64,000 nt of DNA from a bacterium (GTDB lineage Bacteria; Vulcanimicrobiota; Xenobia; Xenobiales; JADMJV01), in NCBI GenBank assembly GCA_018266105.1, contig JAFEBA010000034.1:23884-87883 (forward strand), given 5' to 3'. Position numbers and translations under genes: made by a program. Numbering within the stretch: the first letter of the stretch is position 1; every line of letters begins with the position of its first letter. The notes beneath the pieces are model-generated. The model was given only the letters and a program-made list of their open reading frames with translations. It ran no database searches and was not told the origin of the DNA. Shown piece by piece: positions 25,446-34,870 of this stretch.

Positions 25446-26805
25446 TATAGCCACGGGCGTGGGCCGTGAACTGAAATTTCTTGTCCTGACTGAAGCTCCA
25501 GTATTGAACCAGCCACAGCCCGAGAGTCAAAGCGCAGAAAAAAGCCGCCACCAGTTTGCGATAAAGTCGCTCGCCTCGAATCAGGCGCACGACCAGCATG
25601 AGTACAAATAAGCAATTGATCAGGGCCGCTCCGATCAGCCAGAAGTCTGCGTAGGTGTAGGGAACCGCGGTTTTACCCAGCAATCCCAGCAGCGGTCGAG
25701 TGAGTACGAACCAGAGCACTTCCAGGGCGATCAGACGCGGCATCCAGTTCAGGCTGAAGTTTTTCCAGCCCACACTGTGAAAACCAGACCGGAAGTCTTC
25801 ACCCACCTCACCCAGCGACTGGCGAGCCAGCTCCAGGGTTCCTCCGCTCTTCTTGGGGGCATCCGGGGCCTGGTTCTGGGGGTCAGCAGCCGGCCTTGGG
25901 TTGGCCACCCGTTCCGCCAGCGACGGGGGAGGGGCGGTCGGGGGCACGATCATGGTGCGGGGCGCCTGCTGCGGGCTCGGAGCCCCCGACCCCGCGAAGA
26001 TGGCCTCGCGCATTTCTCCGGCCGAGGAGAAGCGCTTTTCGGGCTCTTTCTCCAGAGCTTTCATGATGGCTTTACTCAGGCCCTCGGGAATGCTCGGGTC
26101 GACTTTATGTGGCGCTTCCGGAGTATGCATCAACTGAGCTTTCATGACTTGAACCACGGTGTCACCGGGAAAGGGCTTGGTTCCGGTCAACATTTCGTAG
26201 AGAACCACGCCCACCGAGTAAAGATCCGAGCGTTTGTCCACCTGTTTGGCGTCAAACTGCTCGGGCGCCATATAGTCGGGCGTGCCCATCATCGCGCCGG
26301 TTTGTGTGAGTCGTTGGGCTTCTTGCATGTTGGCGATGGAAAAATCGGTGAGCACGGCGTCATTGCGAGGACTCATCAGAACATTGGCGGGTTTCACATC
26401 GCGGTGCGTCACCCCGGCGTCGTGGGCGCATTCCAAAGCCGAAAGCACCTGGCCCATCAGACGCACCGATTCCGCCAGCGGCAACTTGCCGTCGTGACCG
26501 CGCAAATAAGCCTGCAGGTCTTCGGCCCCAACATACTCCATGGCGATGTAGTAGAGATTGTCCTGAGCCGAGTAATCGAAGACCTGAACAATGTTGGGGT
26601 GGCGAAGTTTGGACGAAATCAGGCCTTCGCGCCGGAAACGAGCCACGAACTCCACGTCCCGAGTGAACTCGGCTGCCAGCACCTTTATGGCAAGATCACG
26701 CTGCAAAGACTCCTGACGAGCCAGGTAGACTGTGCCCATGGCGCCACGGCCCAGCTCTCGCAGGACTTTGTAGGGCCCGATGTTCTCCGGGAATTCCTCG
26801 GACAT
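25414..26805 (-). CDS. Membrane-anchored Ser/Thr protein kinase with DFS motif
   Basis: 463 residues. The kinase domain (1-270) has G-R-G-A-M-G (19-24), Lys41, H-R-D-V-K-P-A-N (catalytic Asp136), D-F-S at 154-156 where most kinases have D-F-G, and G-T-P-D-Y-M-A-P-E (174-182). A Pro-rich linker follows, then about three membrane helices (roughly 357-378, 387-407, 417-436). It lacks the usual extracellular PASTA or sensor domain, and only short loops cross the membrane. It resembles PknB-type Hanks kinases. The metal-binding Asp154 is kept, so it is probably active. Confidence 0.93.
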   Translation of the reverse strand: MSEEFPENIGPYKVLRELGRGAMGTVYLARQESLQRDLAIKVLAAEFTRDVEFVARFRREGLISSKLRHPNIVQVFDYSAQDNLYYIAMEYVGAEDLQAYLRGHDGKLPLAESVRLMGQVLSALECAHDAGVTHRDVKPANVLMSPRNDAVLTDFSIANMQEAQRLTQTGAMMGTPDYMAPEQFDAKQVDKRSDLYSVGVVLYEMLTGTKPFPGDTVVQVMKAQLMHTPEAPHKVDPSIPEGLSKAIMKALEKEPEKRFSSAGEMREAIFAGSGAPSPQQAPRTMIVPPTAPPPSLAERVANPRPAADPQNQAPDAPKKSGGTLELARQSLGEVGEDFRSGFHSVGWKNFSLNWMPRLIALEVLWFVLTRPLLGLLGKTAVPYTYADFWLIGAALINCLFVLMLVVRLIRGERLYRKLVAAFFCALTLGLWLVQYWSFSQDKKFQFTAHARGYITRLVQAHSE

Positions 26806-26875
26806 GGGCGGGCCGTTCGACGGGAGCCTTGCGAATTCCGTCTATCAAATGATTGGCTTCACGGTTGGCCCGGCC

Positions 26876-27313
26876 TCAGGGATCGTAGTGGAGACCGCTT
26901 TCGGATAAATAGTAGGGATTATGACGCCGAATCGGCCCGCCCTCGAGGGTCCAGGCAAGCCAGTGGGCGTGGCTGCCGCAAGTCAACCGAAAGTGCTGCC
27001 CTGGAGAATCCAGGTGGTAAATGTAGGCGCGGCCATCAGCGGGGCAGCCAGGCACAGCTCCAAGATAGTGCTTGCTTTGCAGCTCCGCCAAGTCTCTGGG
27101 GTAGTGCCCCTGGTCCAGACAATACATCTCCAGAGCTGAGCCCAGCTCCATCCCCAGGCGGATGTAGCATTGCTGTAACTTTCCAATGGCGGTTTGTCGA
27201 AGGTTCATAAGAGCGATCAGGAACGAAAGGAATACCGCGCACAACTTCAGCAGCGCAGCCCCTCTCTCGGGCGGGGCGTTCCAAAGCAAGCGAGAGCCAA
27301 TAGGAGCCGACAT
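26876..27313 (-). CDS. Pseudopilin-like membrane protein
   Basis: 145 residues. A hydrophobic helix at about 21-38 is followed by a GspG-like pattern: a long helix ending in S-A-L-E-M-Y-C-L-D-Q-G-H-Y-P, a typical major-pseudopilin turn, then small beta segments with C-P-A-D-G-R-A-Y-I-Y. There is no canonical G-F-T-L-x-E prepilin cleavage site, so it may be an anchored relative rather than a processed pilin. No secretion genes are nearby. It lies between the kinase gene and an unknown gene, all on the same strand. Confidence 0.6.
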   Translation of the reverse strand: MSAPIGSRLLWNAPPERGAALLKLCAVFLSFLIALMNLRQTAIGKLQQCYIRLGMELGSALEMYCLDQGHYPRDLAELQSKHYLGAVPGCPADGRAYIYHLDSPGQHFRLTCGSHAHWLAWTLEGGPIRRHNPYYLSESGLHYDP

Positions 27314-27371
27314 TCAATTCGACTACTGCGGCTCTCGCCCCGGGGTTCAACTGGAGATGTGGAAAAGCGCT

Positions 27372-27803
27372 TTAGACGCAGGTTCCACGGTTCCGCTTGA
27401 CGCTTCCGTCAGCGGTCAGCCAGATGTTCTCAATGTCCAGAGTGCCTTCGAAGGGCCCAGGTTCGGCATTGCCGGTGGCCAGATGGATTGAATTGTCGCG
27501 CGTGTCCATCGTCAGACGCTGGAAGTCACCGTTGGGGTCGGGGCGCAGTTCAAATTCCTTGGTGGCGAACTCGCAGTCGGTTTCGATTTCCTTCCAGCCT
27601 TTGCCCAGGGATTTGGCTGCGTCAAAGCTTACGAACTCTTCTCCCCCGAAAAAATAGCGCTGGAGAGTGTCGATCTTTTCCGTGGCCAGACCGGGCAGAA
27701 CCGAGTCGCCCAGTTCCTTTTTCACTTCTCCCGCCAGGTCGGGGGATACGGCCGCGTTGGCCTTGGGCGCGCTGAAGGTCTTGCTGAAGCCGCTGATTTG
27801 CAT
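27372..27803 (-). CDS. Unknown protein, 143 residues
   Basis: Starts at an ATG (27803) with SD AAGGAGA seven bases upstream; a longer frame upstream lacks such a site. The protein starts with M-Q-I-S-G-F-S-K and has no signal peptide. A helical first half is followed by acidic beta segments (F-E-G-T-L-D-I-E-N-I-W-L-T) and ends in a cysteine. The start resembles proteins of the M-x-I-x-x-F type found in the large unknown proteins at 38688-42416, but no family is recognised. It is probably cytoplasmic. Confidence 0.6.
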   Translation of the reverse strand: MQISGFSKTFSAPKANAAVSPDLAGEVKKELGDSVLPGLATEKIDTLQRYFFGGEEFVSFDAAKSLGKGWKEIETDCEFATKEFELRPDPNGDFQRLTMDTRDNSIHLATGNAEPGPFEGTLDIENIWLTADGSVKRNRGTCV

Positions 27804-27980
27804 GGGGAATCTCCTTGTGTTTTGTTTCTCCAGCGTAGTCTGAACCATCGCCCTGAAAGACTTCAGAATCAGGGAATGCGAAGAGAGAGGTTCTGAAGGC
27901 AGATTTCCTGGCCCGGCCGAAAGGCGCAGCAAAATTTGGCCCAGGGCGACGGAGTTGGGCAAAGATAGCGAGGAAGTCTG

Positions 27981-28730
27981 TTGAAACGAGTCCTTCCATT
28001 CCTGTGTTGGCTGGCTGCCCCCGCGCTGGCGGCTCCCGGCCAGCTTATCAGCTTCCCCAAGCCCGCGCCGTTGCCGTCTCGACCCAGTCCCATGGTCGAC
28101 TATCGGCTGGACCCAAAGCGCGAGCGTTTTTTTGTTTACGCTCCGCCCGGCTACTCCCCGGGCCAGCCCTGGGGGGTGATTGTCTATATCAGTCCGGTTG
28201 ACGTGCCGGCTCTGCCTCGAGGGTGGGAGGGAGTGCTGGCCCGAAACCAGCTGCTTTTCGTTTGTGCTCAGTCCGCCGGCAACGAGTGCGAACCCCGCAG
28301 GCGAAACGGCCTGGCGGTGATGGCCGCGCTGGAAATGCTAGCCAACTACTCGATCGACGCTCAACGAGTCTATGTGGCCGGCCTTTCAGGTGGAGCCCGG
28401 GTGGCGGGCACGTTGGCCTTCTATCAAGGCGATGTCTTTCGAGGCACGATTCAGAGTTGTGGATGTGATTTTGTTCAGCCCATCGCGGGAGCCAATCCCG
28501 AAGACCTCATCAACCCTACCCCTGCAGAGTTGCGCGAGGCCAAAGCACATGAAAAGTTTGTCTTTATTACGGGTCCGCAGGACTACTGCCAGGCCGATGT
28601 CATCGATGTCTACAAGCGCGGTTATGCCGCCCAGGGCTTTCAGTGCAAGCTTCTGGATGTTCCCGGAATGGGCCACCAGGATTGCGATGCCTCGACCCTG
28701 CAGCGCGCTCTGGACTTTCTCAAACCATAA
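27981..28730 (+). CDS. Secreted alpha/beta hydrolase (PHB-depolymerase/LpqC-like)
   Basis: 249 residues. Signal peptide to about residue 18 (MKRVLPFLCWLAAPALAA). An alpha/beta-hydrolase fold follows with nucleophile G-L-S-G-G (Ser136) and a catalytic His in G-M-G-H-Q-D near the C-terminus. Several cysteines (S-C-G-C-D, C-E-P-R, D-Y-C) suggest disulfides in an exported protein. It probably hydrolyses an ester outside the cytoplasmic membrane. The TTG start at 27981 is supported by GAGGAAG upstream. It ends 18 bases from the convergent CHAT gene. Confidence 0.85.
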   Translation: MKRVLPFLCWLAAPALAAPGQLISFPKPAPLPSRPSPMVDYRLDPKRERFFVYAPPGYSPGQPWGVIVYISPVDVPALPRGWEGVLARNQLLFVCAQSAGNECEPRRRNGLAVMAALEMLANYSIDAQRVYVAGLSGGARVAGTLAFYQGDVFRGTIQSCGCDFVQPIAGANPEDLINPTPAELREAKAHEKFVFITGPQDYCQADVIDVYKRGYAAQGFQCKLLDVPGMGHQDCDASTLQRALDFLKP

Positions 28731-28748
28731 ACCTGGACAGCCTTCGAC

Positions 28749-31700
28749 TTAGCGCCAGTCTCCAAAGAGCGTGAAAGCGGCCCAGTAAAACGGGTGGCTG
28801 AACTGGGGTTGGGCGGCCAGACTCAATTCGGCATCCTGGAGCGAGGCGGCCAGGGATTTGCCCTGAGCCAGTTGCTTGTAGAATTCCACCATCAGTTTCT
28901 CGGTGGCGTTGTCCTCTACGCTCCACAGGCTGGCCACGACCGAATGGCCACCGGCCACGCGGAAGGCTTCGGCCAGACTGGTGATCGCTGCTCCTGGCTT
29001 GCCCTCCTGGAGAGCCGTTTTACAGGCAGAGAGAGTCACCAGGCGCACGCCCTGCCAGTCCAGGTCGTAGATGTCGGTGGCGCGGAAGTGGGCCGAATCA
29101 CCGCTGCCGGCCATGACCAGGTAGCTGTTTTTGGGGTCGGCCTCGGAGAGTTGACCGTGAGTGGCCAGATGCACATAGCCGGTATTGGGTTCCAGCTTGC
29201 GCAGTCGGGCGGCGGTGGCCTCTTTGCCAATGGCCTTTTGGGCGTCGGGAAAGCTGGCCGTGATGCTGTCCACTTCACGTTCGGCTCCGGGCAAGCTGCC
29301 GTCAGGATTGCCCAGTGCGAACAGCCCCTTGCCGGGGGCGGCACCCGCCGGAGGTACTAGATCGGACGTTTTGACCAGGTTGACGCACTGGCGTTCCTGG
29401 CCCAGAAATTTGGGATTGCCGGCCGGGTCGAGCGAGCACAGGGCCGGGAAAGGGACGTAATGCAGCACTCCGGTGGGCACGATGGCCAGCACCGGGCGAT
29501 CGCCCAGGTCGGCCTGGATAGGGTCAATCAGCCACTTGTCCAAACGAGCCAGTTCCGTTTTCAGGGGCAGGCTGTGGCGTTGGTAGCTGGGACTGTTGGG
29601 ATCATTCCAGCGAAAAGCTTCGGGGTGGGGCCCCAGGCCGGGGTCGTTGGGGAAGAGGTTGATCAATTGACGGACTTTGAGGACGCTCTTTTCCAACTCT
29701 TTGGGGTCAAGGTTGACCTTGTGGATCTTCAGCTCTCCCTGCTGGCTGGCCACAAAACTGTAGATGCCGTCGTCCGACACAAAGTAGAGCACGGCGGTGG
29801 TATCGGCCGGAATGGAGCGCTTGAGCTCCAGGAACTCCACCGGTCGCACCGCCATGGCCCCTTCATACTGGGGGTTGGTGCGGCGCAGATCGGCCACCAC
29901 GCGTTGATAATCGCCTTTGCTGCTGGCCAGCAATTGCTCACTCGCGCGGGTATCTTTACCCTGAAGACGTTCGTTGGCCACCTGCTGTTCCAGGGCTGCG
30001 GTTTCGGCGCGAACTCGCTGCACTTCTCGCATCTGCACATTGTTACGCAGGGAGTCGCGGTTTTGATCGGCGGCTTGAGCCTGCAGCTGGCGGCTCACGG
30101 TTTGGAAGGCGCTGTCGGTTTTACCACTGCTCAGTTGGAGCTTGGCCAACAGCTGATAGGCGGCTTTATAACGATCACGGATGGCGCGACTGCCAGCCTC
30201 TCCCGCTTCCACCTCGCTCAGGTAGCTTTCCACTCCGTCCACGGCCTTTTGCAGGCTGGCGATGGCTTCATTGGTGCGCTTTTGTGAAGCCAACCACTGG
30301 CCGCGCAGCATAGCGCAACGTGCCATGCCTTCGCGATAACCCAATTGCTCGTTGATGTTGCTCAATTCGTTGAGAATGGCTTCTGACTGTTTTTCCCACT
30401 GGGGGGGATGGAATCGAAGCTGCCATTCCACCACCGCCCAGCGCGGGTCGTCGGAACCCTGGTAGCCCACGCCACGCAGAGCGCGCTGGTTGAGTTGGAT
30501 GGCTTCAGCGGCTAACTTCTGGGAGCGCTTCATCTGCTCGGGGTTGAGTTTACCTTTGCTTTCGGCCAGTACTTGCTGCAGTTGAGCCAGGCGAATACGG
30601 GCTCGCTGAGCACTCCAGTCGCCTTCAAGGAAGCTGAAGGAGAAGTCCTTGGAAAGATAGTTGACGGTGCCGCGCAGAATTCCGTCCAGCTTTTTCTCCA
30701 GTTCACGCACCTGCGGCTCGGCGTCCACCAGTTGTTTCTCCAGAGGCAGCATGTCGGGAATCAGTTTACCCGCCACCTTGACCTGGCCCACCCGGATGGC
30801 TTCCTCGTGGGCGTCATTAACCAGCGCCAGGCCGGCCATTGCAACCGCGTAGGCCTGTGCGTTTTCTTGCCCCTTGGCCTGAGCGGACACGCGCTGTAGC
30901 ATGGTCAACTCAGTCTCCAGGGATTTGGACAAGCGTTTGTCCTCGGGGGAGTCCTCGGGAATGTCGTGCAGCAGGTAGAAATCGGCCATGTGAGATAGCC
31001 AGAGCGTGCTCAGGTGTCGGTAGATGCGACTGAGAACGGCATGTTCGAACGGATTCTGGGTTTTCATGGCCTCAAAGACCACATCGTGGCGGCGGCAGAA
31101 TTCTTCTACGCTGGTCTCCGGGTTGCGCTCCAGATCGCGCATTTCGGCAAAGCTGCCCTGATAAAAGCGCCACAGTGCCTGCTTTTCGGGCGGCAGAGCC
31201 GAGATCGCTTGAGCAAAGGGCTCCAGATAGCGGTTGGTGATTTCAGGAAATCCACCCATGCGGGCCGAGTCCAGCAGGCAGGCGTAGATCTCCAACAATT
31301 CCTCGGGGTCTTTCTGCGCTTTGGCCAGGTTCACCAGAGCTTCACCTTGCTGCCTGGCCAGCAGGTAGCGGCCGCTGACCATGCGTCCTTTGGCCAGATA
31401 GAGTCTCTGCTTATCGGCCTCGGCTCCTTCGGCTCCGGCCAGACTTTTCTCCATGACCGTGAAGAGGCGCTCGCTCTGTTGGAAATTGCCCATTGCCAGC
31501 AACAGTTCAGCGAAGCCCCGAGGCAGAGTGAAGGCCTGAGTAAAGGCCATCGGCTGGTCGGGAATTCCGGCTGCGGTCAGGCGCTGCTTGAAGTCCTCCG
31601 CGCTCAGGGCCCGGGCCCAGCTCCAGAGCAGCCCGAAGTAGCGCTGGTCCCTTTCGGCTTCAGGCTTTTTCAGCAGTTCCGCCAAAATCAGGTCGAAGCT

Positions 31701-31904
31701 GCGCCGGGCCATTTCCGGCTCGGCCCGGGTCATGTTGTTCAGTTCCTCTTGACTGGGGCTGCTCAGGCAGCGAACCACGAACTGGAGGAGTTCGGTTTGG
31801 GCGACCATCTCCACTCCGGCCGGAACCTCCGGCAGTTGAGGGCGGGCCACGGCCGGGGCCAGCAGTCCGACTAAAATAAGTCCGGAAACGAGGGTTCTTT
31901 TCAC
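28749..31904 (-). CDS. CHAT-domain protease with helical-repeat N-terminus, exported
   Basis: 1051 residues. A signal peptide or membrane anchor (M-K-R-T-L-V-S-G-L-I-L-V-G-L-L-A) precedes a long helical, TPR-like region (about 50-650), a coiled-coil stretch near 655-690, and a C-terminal CHAT domain. The caspase-type catalytic dyad is intact: His916 in H-L-A-T-H-G and Cys961 in L-S-A-C-K-T-A. CHAT proteins are clan CD cysteine peptidases often used in stress or defence. The start is GTG 31904, overlapping the nadE stop (GTGA) with SD AAGGAG. Third gene after prs and nadE, so its expression follows NAD synthesis genes. Confidence 0.9.
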   Translation of the reverse strand: MKRTLVSGLILVGLLAPAVARPQLPEVPAGVEMVAQTELLQFVVRCLSSPSQEELNNMTRAEPEMARRSFDLILAELLKKPEAERDQRYFGLLWSWARALSAEDFKQRLTAAGIPDQPMAFTQAFTLPRGFAELLLAMGNFQQSERLFTVMEKSLAGAEGAEADKQRLYLAKGRMVSGRYLLARQQGEALVNLAKAQKDPEELLEIYACLLDSARMGGFPEITNRYLEPFAQAISALPPEKQALWRFYQGSFAEMRDLERNPETSVEEFCRRHDVVFEAMKTQNPFEHAVLSRIYRHLSTLWLSHMADFYLLHDIPEDSPEDKRLSKSLETELTMLQRVSAQAKGQENAQAYAVAMAGLALVNDAHEEAIRVGQVKVAGKLIPDMLPLEKQLVDAEPQVRELEKKLDGILRGTVNYLSKDFSFSFLEGDWSAQRARIRLAQLQQVLAESKGKLNPEQMKRSQKLAAEAIQLNQRALRGVGYQGSDDPRWAVVEWQLRFHPPQWEKQSEAILNELSNINEQLGYREGMARCAMLRGQWLASQKRTNEAIASLQKAVDGVESYLSEVEAGEAGSRAIRDRYKAAYQLLAKLQLSSGKTDSAFQTVSRQLQAQAADQNRDSLRNNVQMREVQRVRAETAALEQQVANERLQGKDTRASEQLLASSKGDYQRVVADLRRTNPQYEGAMAVRPVEFLELKRSIPADTTAVLYFVSDDGIYSFVASQQGELKIHKVNLDPKELEKSVLKVRQLINLFPNDPGLGPHPEAFRWNDPNSPSYQRHSLPLKTELARLDKWLIDPIQADLGDRPVLAIVPTGVLHYVPFPALCSLDPAGNPKFLGQERQCVNLVKTSDLVPPAGAAPGKGLFALGNPDGSLPGAEREVDSITASFPDAQKAIGKEATAARLRKLEPNTGYVHLATHGQLSEADPKNSYLVMAGSGDSAHFRATDIYDLDWQGVRLVTLSACKTALQEGKPGAAITSLAEAFRVAGGHSVVASLWSVEDNATEKLMVEFYKQLAQGKSLAASLQDAELSLAAQPQFSHPFYWAAFTLFGDWR

Positions 31905-33889
31905 CACAGCTCCTTCACATCGCTCTGCACCTGATGGCGCAGCTCTTTCAGTTCCCGCGCATAGCTGCCCGAGAGAATGGGAAACCTGCACCAGCTTTTG
32001 GGGTCGAGATTTTCGTCGTCCAGATGGAAACTGGGCGCATAGCGCTCACGCTTCCATTGATTGCGGCAAAACAGCTGAAAAAATCGTTCCACCCACTGGC
32101 ACAGCTGCTTGGGGGCGATATCCGGGAAACGCAACTGCATTTCCTGATAGACTTCCAGGGGAGAATGCTTGTCGCGGATGGCCGATTTCTCCACTGCGTC
32201 CAGCAGGTCGTAGGGCATCAGGTCTTGTTCGTCGGTTTGCTTGTTTTCAGGCGGGCGCAATTCGGCTGTGGGAGCCTGAGCATTGACCACGCTGACTGCC
32301 GGGATGGGCCCCAGATCGCTGGGACCGACCGTTTCGACCCAGCGCAGCCATTGGCGCAGATAGTTTTTGTCGATCCCGGCGATGGGGGAGAGTCCACCCG
32401 AAGTGTCTCCGTCCATCGTCGCATAGCCGACCGCCGCTTCCGAGCGATTGGAGGTGGACAGTAGCAGCGCTCCCTTCAGATTGGCCAGCATCCACACACC
32501 CGGGGCACGCACCCGGGCCTGAATATTCTGCAGAGCAATGTCGTCTTTTTGCCAATCCAGGGGCCGCCCGATGGCTTCGGAGACCATGGATTTGTAGCCC
32601 TCCACCATAGCGTCTACGTCGAATTCATAGTGCTGGCCGCCGACTGCTTGAGACAAAGTGGCGGCGGCGTTGCGAGTCACTTCCCCGCTGTTGCGGGTTG
32701 CTTGGTAGACGGTGGTCAGGATTTCTTTGACTGCCTGTTCCGGGCTCTGGAAGTCGCAACCCGGCCAGAGGATTTGATTCATCTGCTCGGGTCCCAGCTC
32801 GTTCCAGGCCGATATGACCATGTAGTGGATCAGGCAGGCGATGGCTGAACTGTCGGCTCCGCCCGAGAGAGACAGGACGAACCCGCGCGATCGGCTCTTC
32901 CGCATGTAGTCCCACAGCGCCAGGCGCTGGGCTCGCGTAAATTCCTCCTCTTTTTGATAGGGGCCGCTCTCCCAGTCCTCGTGCTGCGGCTCTTCCAGGG
33001 TGGGAGGTAAAGGGGGAAAGCCGAAGGCGTGGCGGACTTCCTCTTCTTCTTGAAGGTTGGGCCGGTAAGAGAAGAGTCGAGCCTGGGCCATTCGATTTTG
33101 CTGAACATCCAGGGTGGCGGCGGTGATCATGCCCGGACCAAAGCGAAAGCGCGCCCCGTTGGCGACCAGCTGGCCGCCCGAGGCGATGATGGTGGAGCCA
33201 TCGTAGAGGGCCCGACCGGCTTCATTGCCCAGCAGATTGGCATACACGTAGCCCACTCCAAAAGCCCGAGAGCCCTCGAGTACGAAACGCTCGCGCACCT
33301 CTTGCTTGCGGAAGGCAAAGTGACTGGCGCTGGGGTTTAAGATCAGGTCCACCGCTCTTCCGGCCAGACTGGCCCCGGGGCGGCTGGCCACCCAGGCGTC
33401 CTCGCAGATTTCAAAGCCGATGCGCAGGCCGCTCAGTTCGAAGACCAGATCTCCCACCGGAAACTCGCCCTGGGGAGTCACCACGTGGTTTTTGACTCCA
33501 GCCGGCCAGGGTTTGAACCAGCGAGGTTCATAGTGGATGCCGTCGCCGGCCAGATTCATTTTGGCCACGAAGCCCAAAATGCGACCGTCGGCCACCAGTG
33601 CAGCGCAATTGTAAACGGCCTTACGAACCATGAGCGGCAGCCCCAGGCTGACCACCATCCCCTGGGTATCGGGGAGTAATTCCTGCAGTACGTCCCAGGC
33701 GGTACGCTGCACTGCTGGCGACAGAAAAGCGTCTTCGCAGCCGTAGCCGGTGATGCACAGCTCGGGCAGGCAGAGCAGGCTGGCAGCCTGGGCGCGGGCC
33801 TGACGAATGGCCCCGCGAATGTTGTGCAGGTTGTTTTCCCAGTCCAAAGGGGTCTGGTTGAGGGCGGCCGCGGCCACACGAATACGCAT
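31901..33889 (-). CDS. nadE: Glutamine-dependent NAD+ synthetase
   Basis: 662 residues, the long bacterial/eukaryotic form. The N-terminal nitrilase-type glutaminase has its triad at Glu43, Lys110 and Cys162. The synthetase domain has the PP-loop S-G-G-A-D-S-S (342-348) and later L-L-S-T-S-N-R-S-E and Y-x-T-M-D-G-D-T-S-G-G. It makes NAD from nicotinic acid adenine dinucleotide with ammonia from glutamine. ATG 33889 follows an AGGAG in the prs stop region; prs ends eight bases upstream. Coupled to the CHAT gene. Confidence 0.96.
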   Translation of the reverse strand: MRIRVAAAALNQTPLDWENNLHNIRGAIRQARAQAASLLCLPELCITGYGCEDAFLSPAVQRTAWDVLQELLPDTQGMVVSLGLPLMVRKAVYNCAALVADGRILGFVAKMNLAGDGIHYEPRWFKPWPAGVKNHVVTPQGEFPVGDLVFELSGLRIGFEICEDAWVASRPGASLAGRAVDLILNPSASHFAFRKQEVRERFVLEGSRAFGVGYVYANLLGNEAGRALYDGSTIIASGGQLVANGARFRFGPGMITAATLDVQQNRMAQARLFSYRPNLQEEEEVRHAFGFPPLPPTLEEPQHEDWESGPYQKEEEFTRAQRLALWDYMRKSRSRGFVLSLSGGADSSAIACLIHYMVISAWNELGPEQMNQILWPGCDFQSPEQAVKEILTTVYQATRNSGEVTRNAAATLSQAVGGQHYEFDVDAMVEGYKSMVSEAIGRPLDWQKDDIALQNIQARVRAPGVWMLANLKGALLLSTSNRSEAAVGYATMDGDTSGGLSPIAGIDKNYLRQWLRWVETVGPSDLGPIPAVSVVNAQAPTAELRPPENKQTDEQDLMPYDLLDAVEKSAIRDKHSPLEVYQEMQLRFPDIAPKQLCQWVERFFQLFCRNQWKRERYAPSFHLDDENLDPKSWCRFPILSGSYARELKELRHQVQSDVKELW

Positions 33890-33897
33890 CTGTTCTC

Positions 33898-34821
33898 CTA
33901 GACTTTCAGGGATTTCTGCAGGTACTCGACCAGCAGCGGGGCAACCGAGTGAACTTTGAGAAACGGGCAACGGAGGGCCAGGGCTCGGGGATGGGTGTCG
34001 GTCACGGCCAACGAGCGAATCAAACCCGAGCTTTCGATTTTGAAGAGAGATTCACCCGGGAAAATTCCGTGTGAAGCTACCGCGTGCACTTCCCGAGCTC
34101 CGCTTTCGAGATAGGCTTTGGCGGCCGAGAGCAGGCTGCCTCCTGTCCGAATCATGTCGTCGTAAATGATGACCTTGCGGTCTTCCACCAGGGCCTGGAC
34201 GGCCCTGACCTGGGTCTGGGTTCCGGAAAGTCTTTGCTTGTAGACGAACGACATCCCCACCCCCATTTCCAAAGCCAGAGATTCAACCCAGGCGGCTCGG
34301 CCGCTATCAGTACTGGCCAGCACAAAGTCATCTCCGCCAATTTCCCGACACATCTCCTTCACGACTTCCTTGGCGTAAAGATGGGTGTGACGACACCCTC
34401 CTTCCAGGTAGTGGGGAATGCCGGCTGAGTGCAGGTCCACAAACACCAGATGGTTACCCAGATCGGCCTGGGGAATGGCCGAGAGCAGACGAGCGCGAGC
34501 CTTGGCCGTGACGATCTCGCCGGGCTGCACCGAGCGCTCCATGGTGGAATAGCCAAAGTAGGGAATGACCAGGGTCAGACTGCGCGCCTCATTGGCCAGC
34601 TGGTTGGCCAGGTCGAAGAGCTCCAGAGTGCAGCCGTCCTCGCAAGTGCCGCCCAAAAGCACCACCTGGCGTCCCAACACGGGAGAAAGCACTCGCTGAT
34701 AGCGCTCGCCATCGGGGAAATGCTGCACATCCACCTGGCCGCGCTCCCAGCCGCCCGACTGACAGAGTCGGTCGCCCAGTTGTTGGTAAGCCTGGATCGA
34801 GAAGACGCTGATATCCGCCAT
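33898..34821 (-). CDS. prs: Ribose-phosphate pyrophosphokinase family protein
   Basis: 307 residues with the PRPP-synthetase fold. F-P-D-G-E near 35-39, P-Y-F-G-Y-S-T-M-E-R-S (87-97; usually P-Y-x-x-Y-A-R-Q-D-R-K), the PRPP loop I-I-Y-D-D-M-I-R-T-G-G-S (218-229), and D-L-H-S near 129. The ATP-loop change (STMERS) and the absence of the C-terminal extension suggest a divergent group. It would make PRPP for NAD or nucleotide synthesis. First gene of the prs-nadE-CHAT operon and divergent from the adenylate cyclase. Confidence 0.88.
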   Translation of the reverse strand: MADISVFSIQAYQQLGDRLCQSGGWERGQVDVQHFPDGERYQRVLSPVLGRQVVLLGGTCEDGCTLELFDLANQLANEARSLTLVIPYFGYSTMERSVQPGEIVTAKARARLLSAIPQADLGNHLVFVDLHSAGIPHYLEGGCRHTHLYAKEVVKEMCREIGGDDFVLASTDSGRAAWVESLALEMGVGMSFVYKQRLSGTQTQVRAVQALVEDRKVIIYDDMIRTGGSLLSAAKAYLESGAREVHAVASHGIFPGESLFKIESSGLIRSLAVTDTHPRALALRCPFLKVHSVAPLLVEYLQKSLKV

Positions 34822-34870
34822 GACTGCTCGCTTCGTAATGCTGCCTTCCACTTCCCTTGAGGTGCATGGG

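Noticed and set aside
25777..27210. Long forward open frame (477 residues) opposite the Ser/Thr kinase
   Set aside because: Antisense to a clear kinase domain and has no family match; high-GC codon bias leaves such frames open.
29460..30287. Forward frame (275 residues) opposite the CHAT gene
   Set aside because: Covers the conserved helical part of a real reverse-strand gene.
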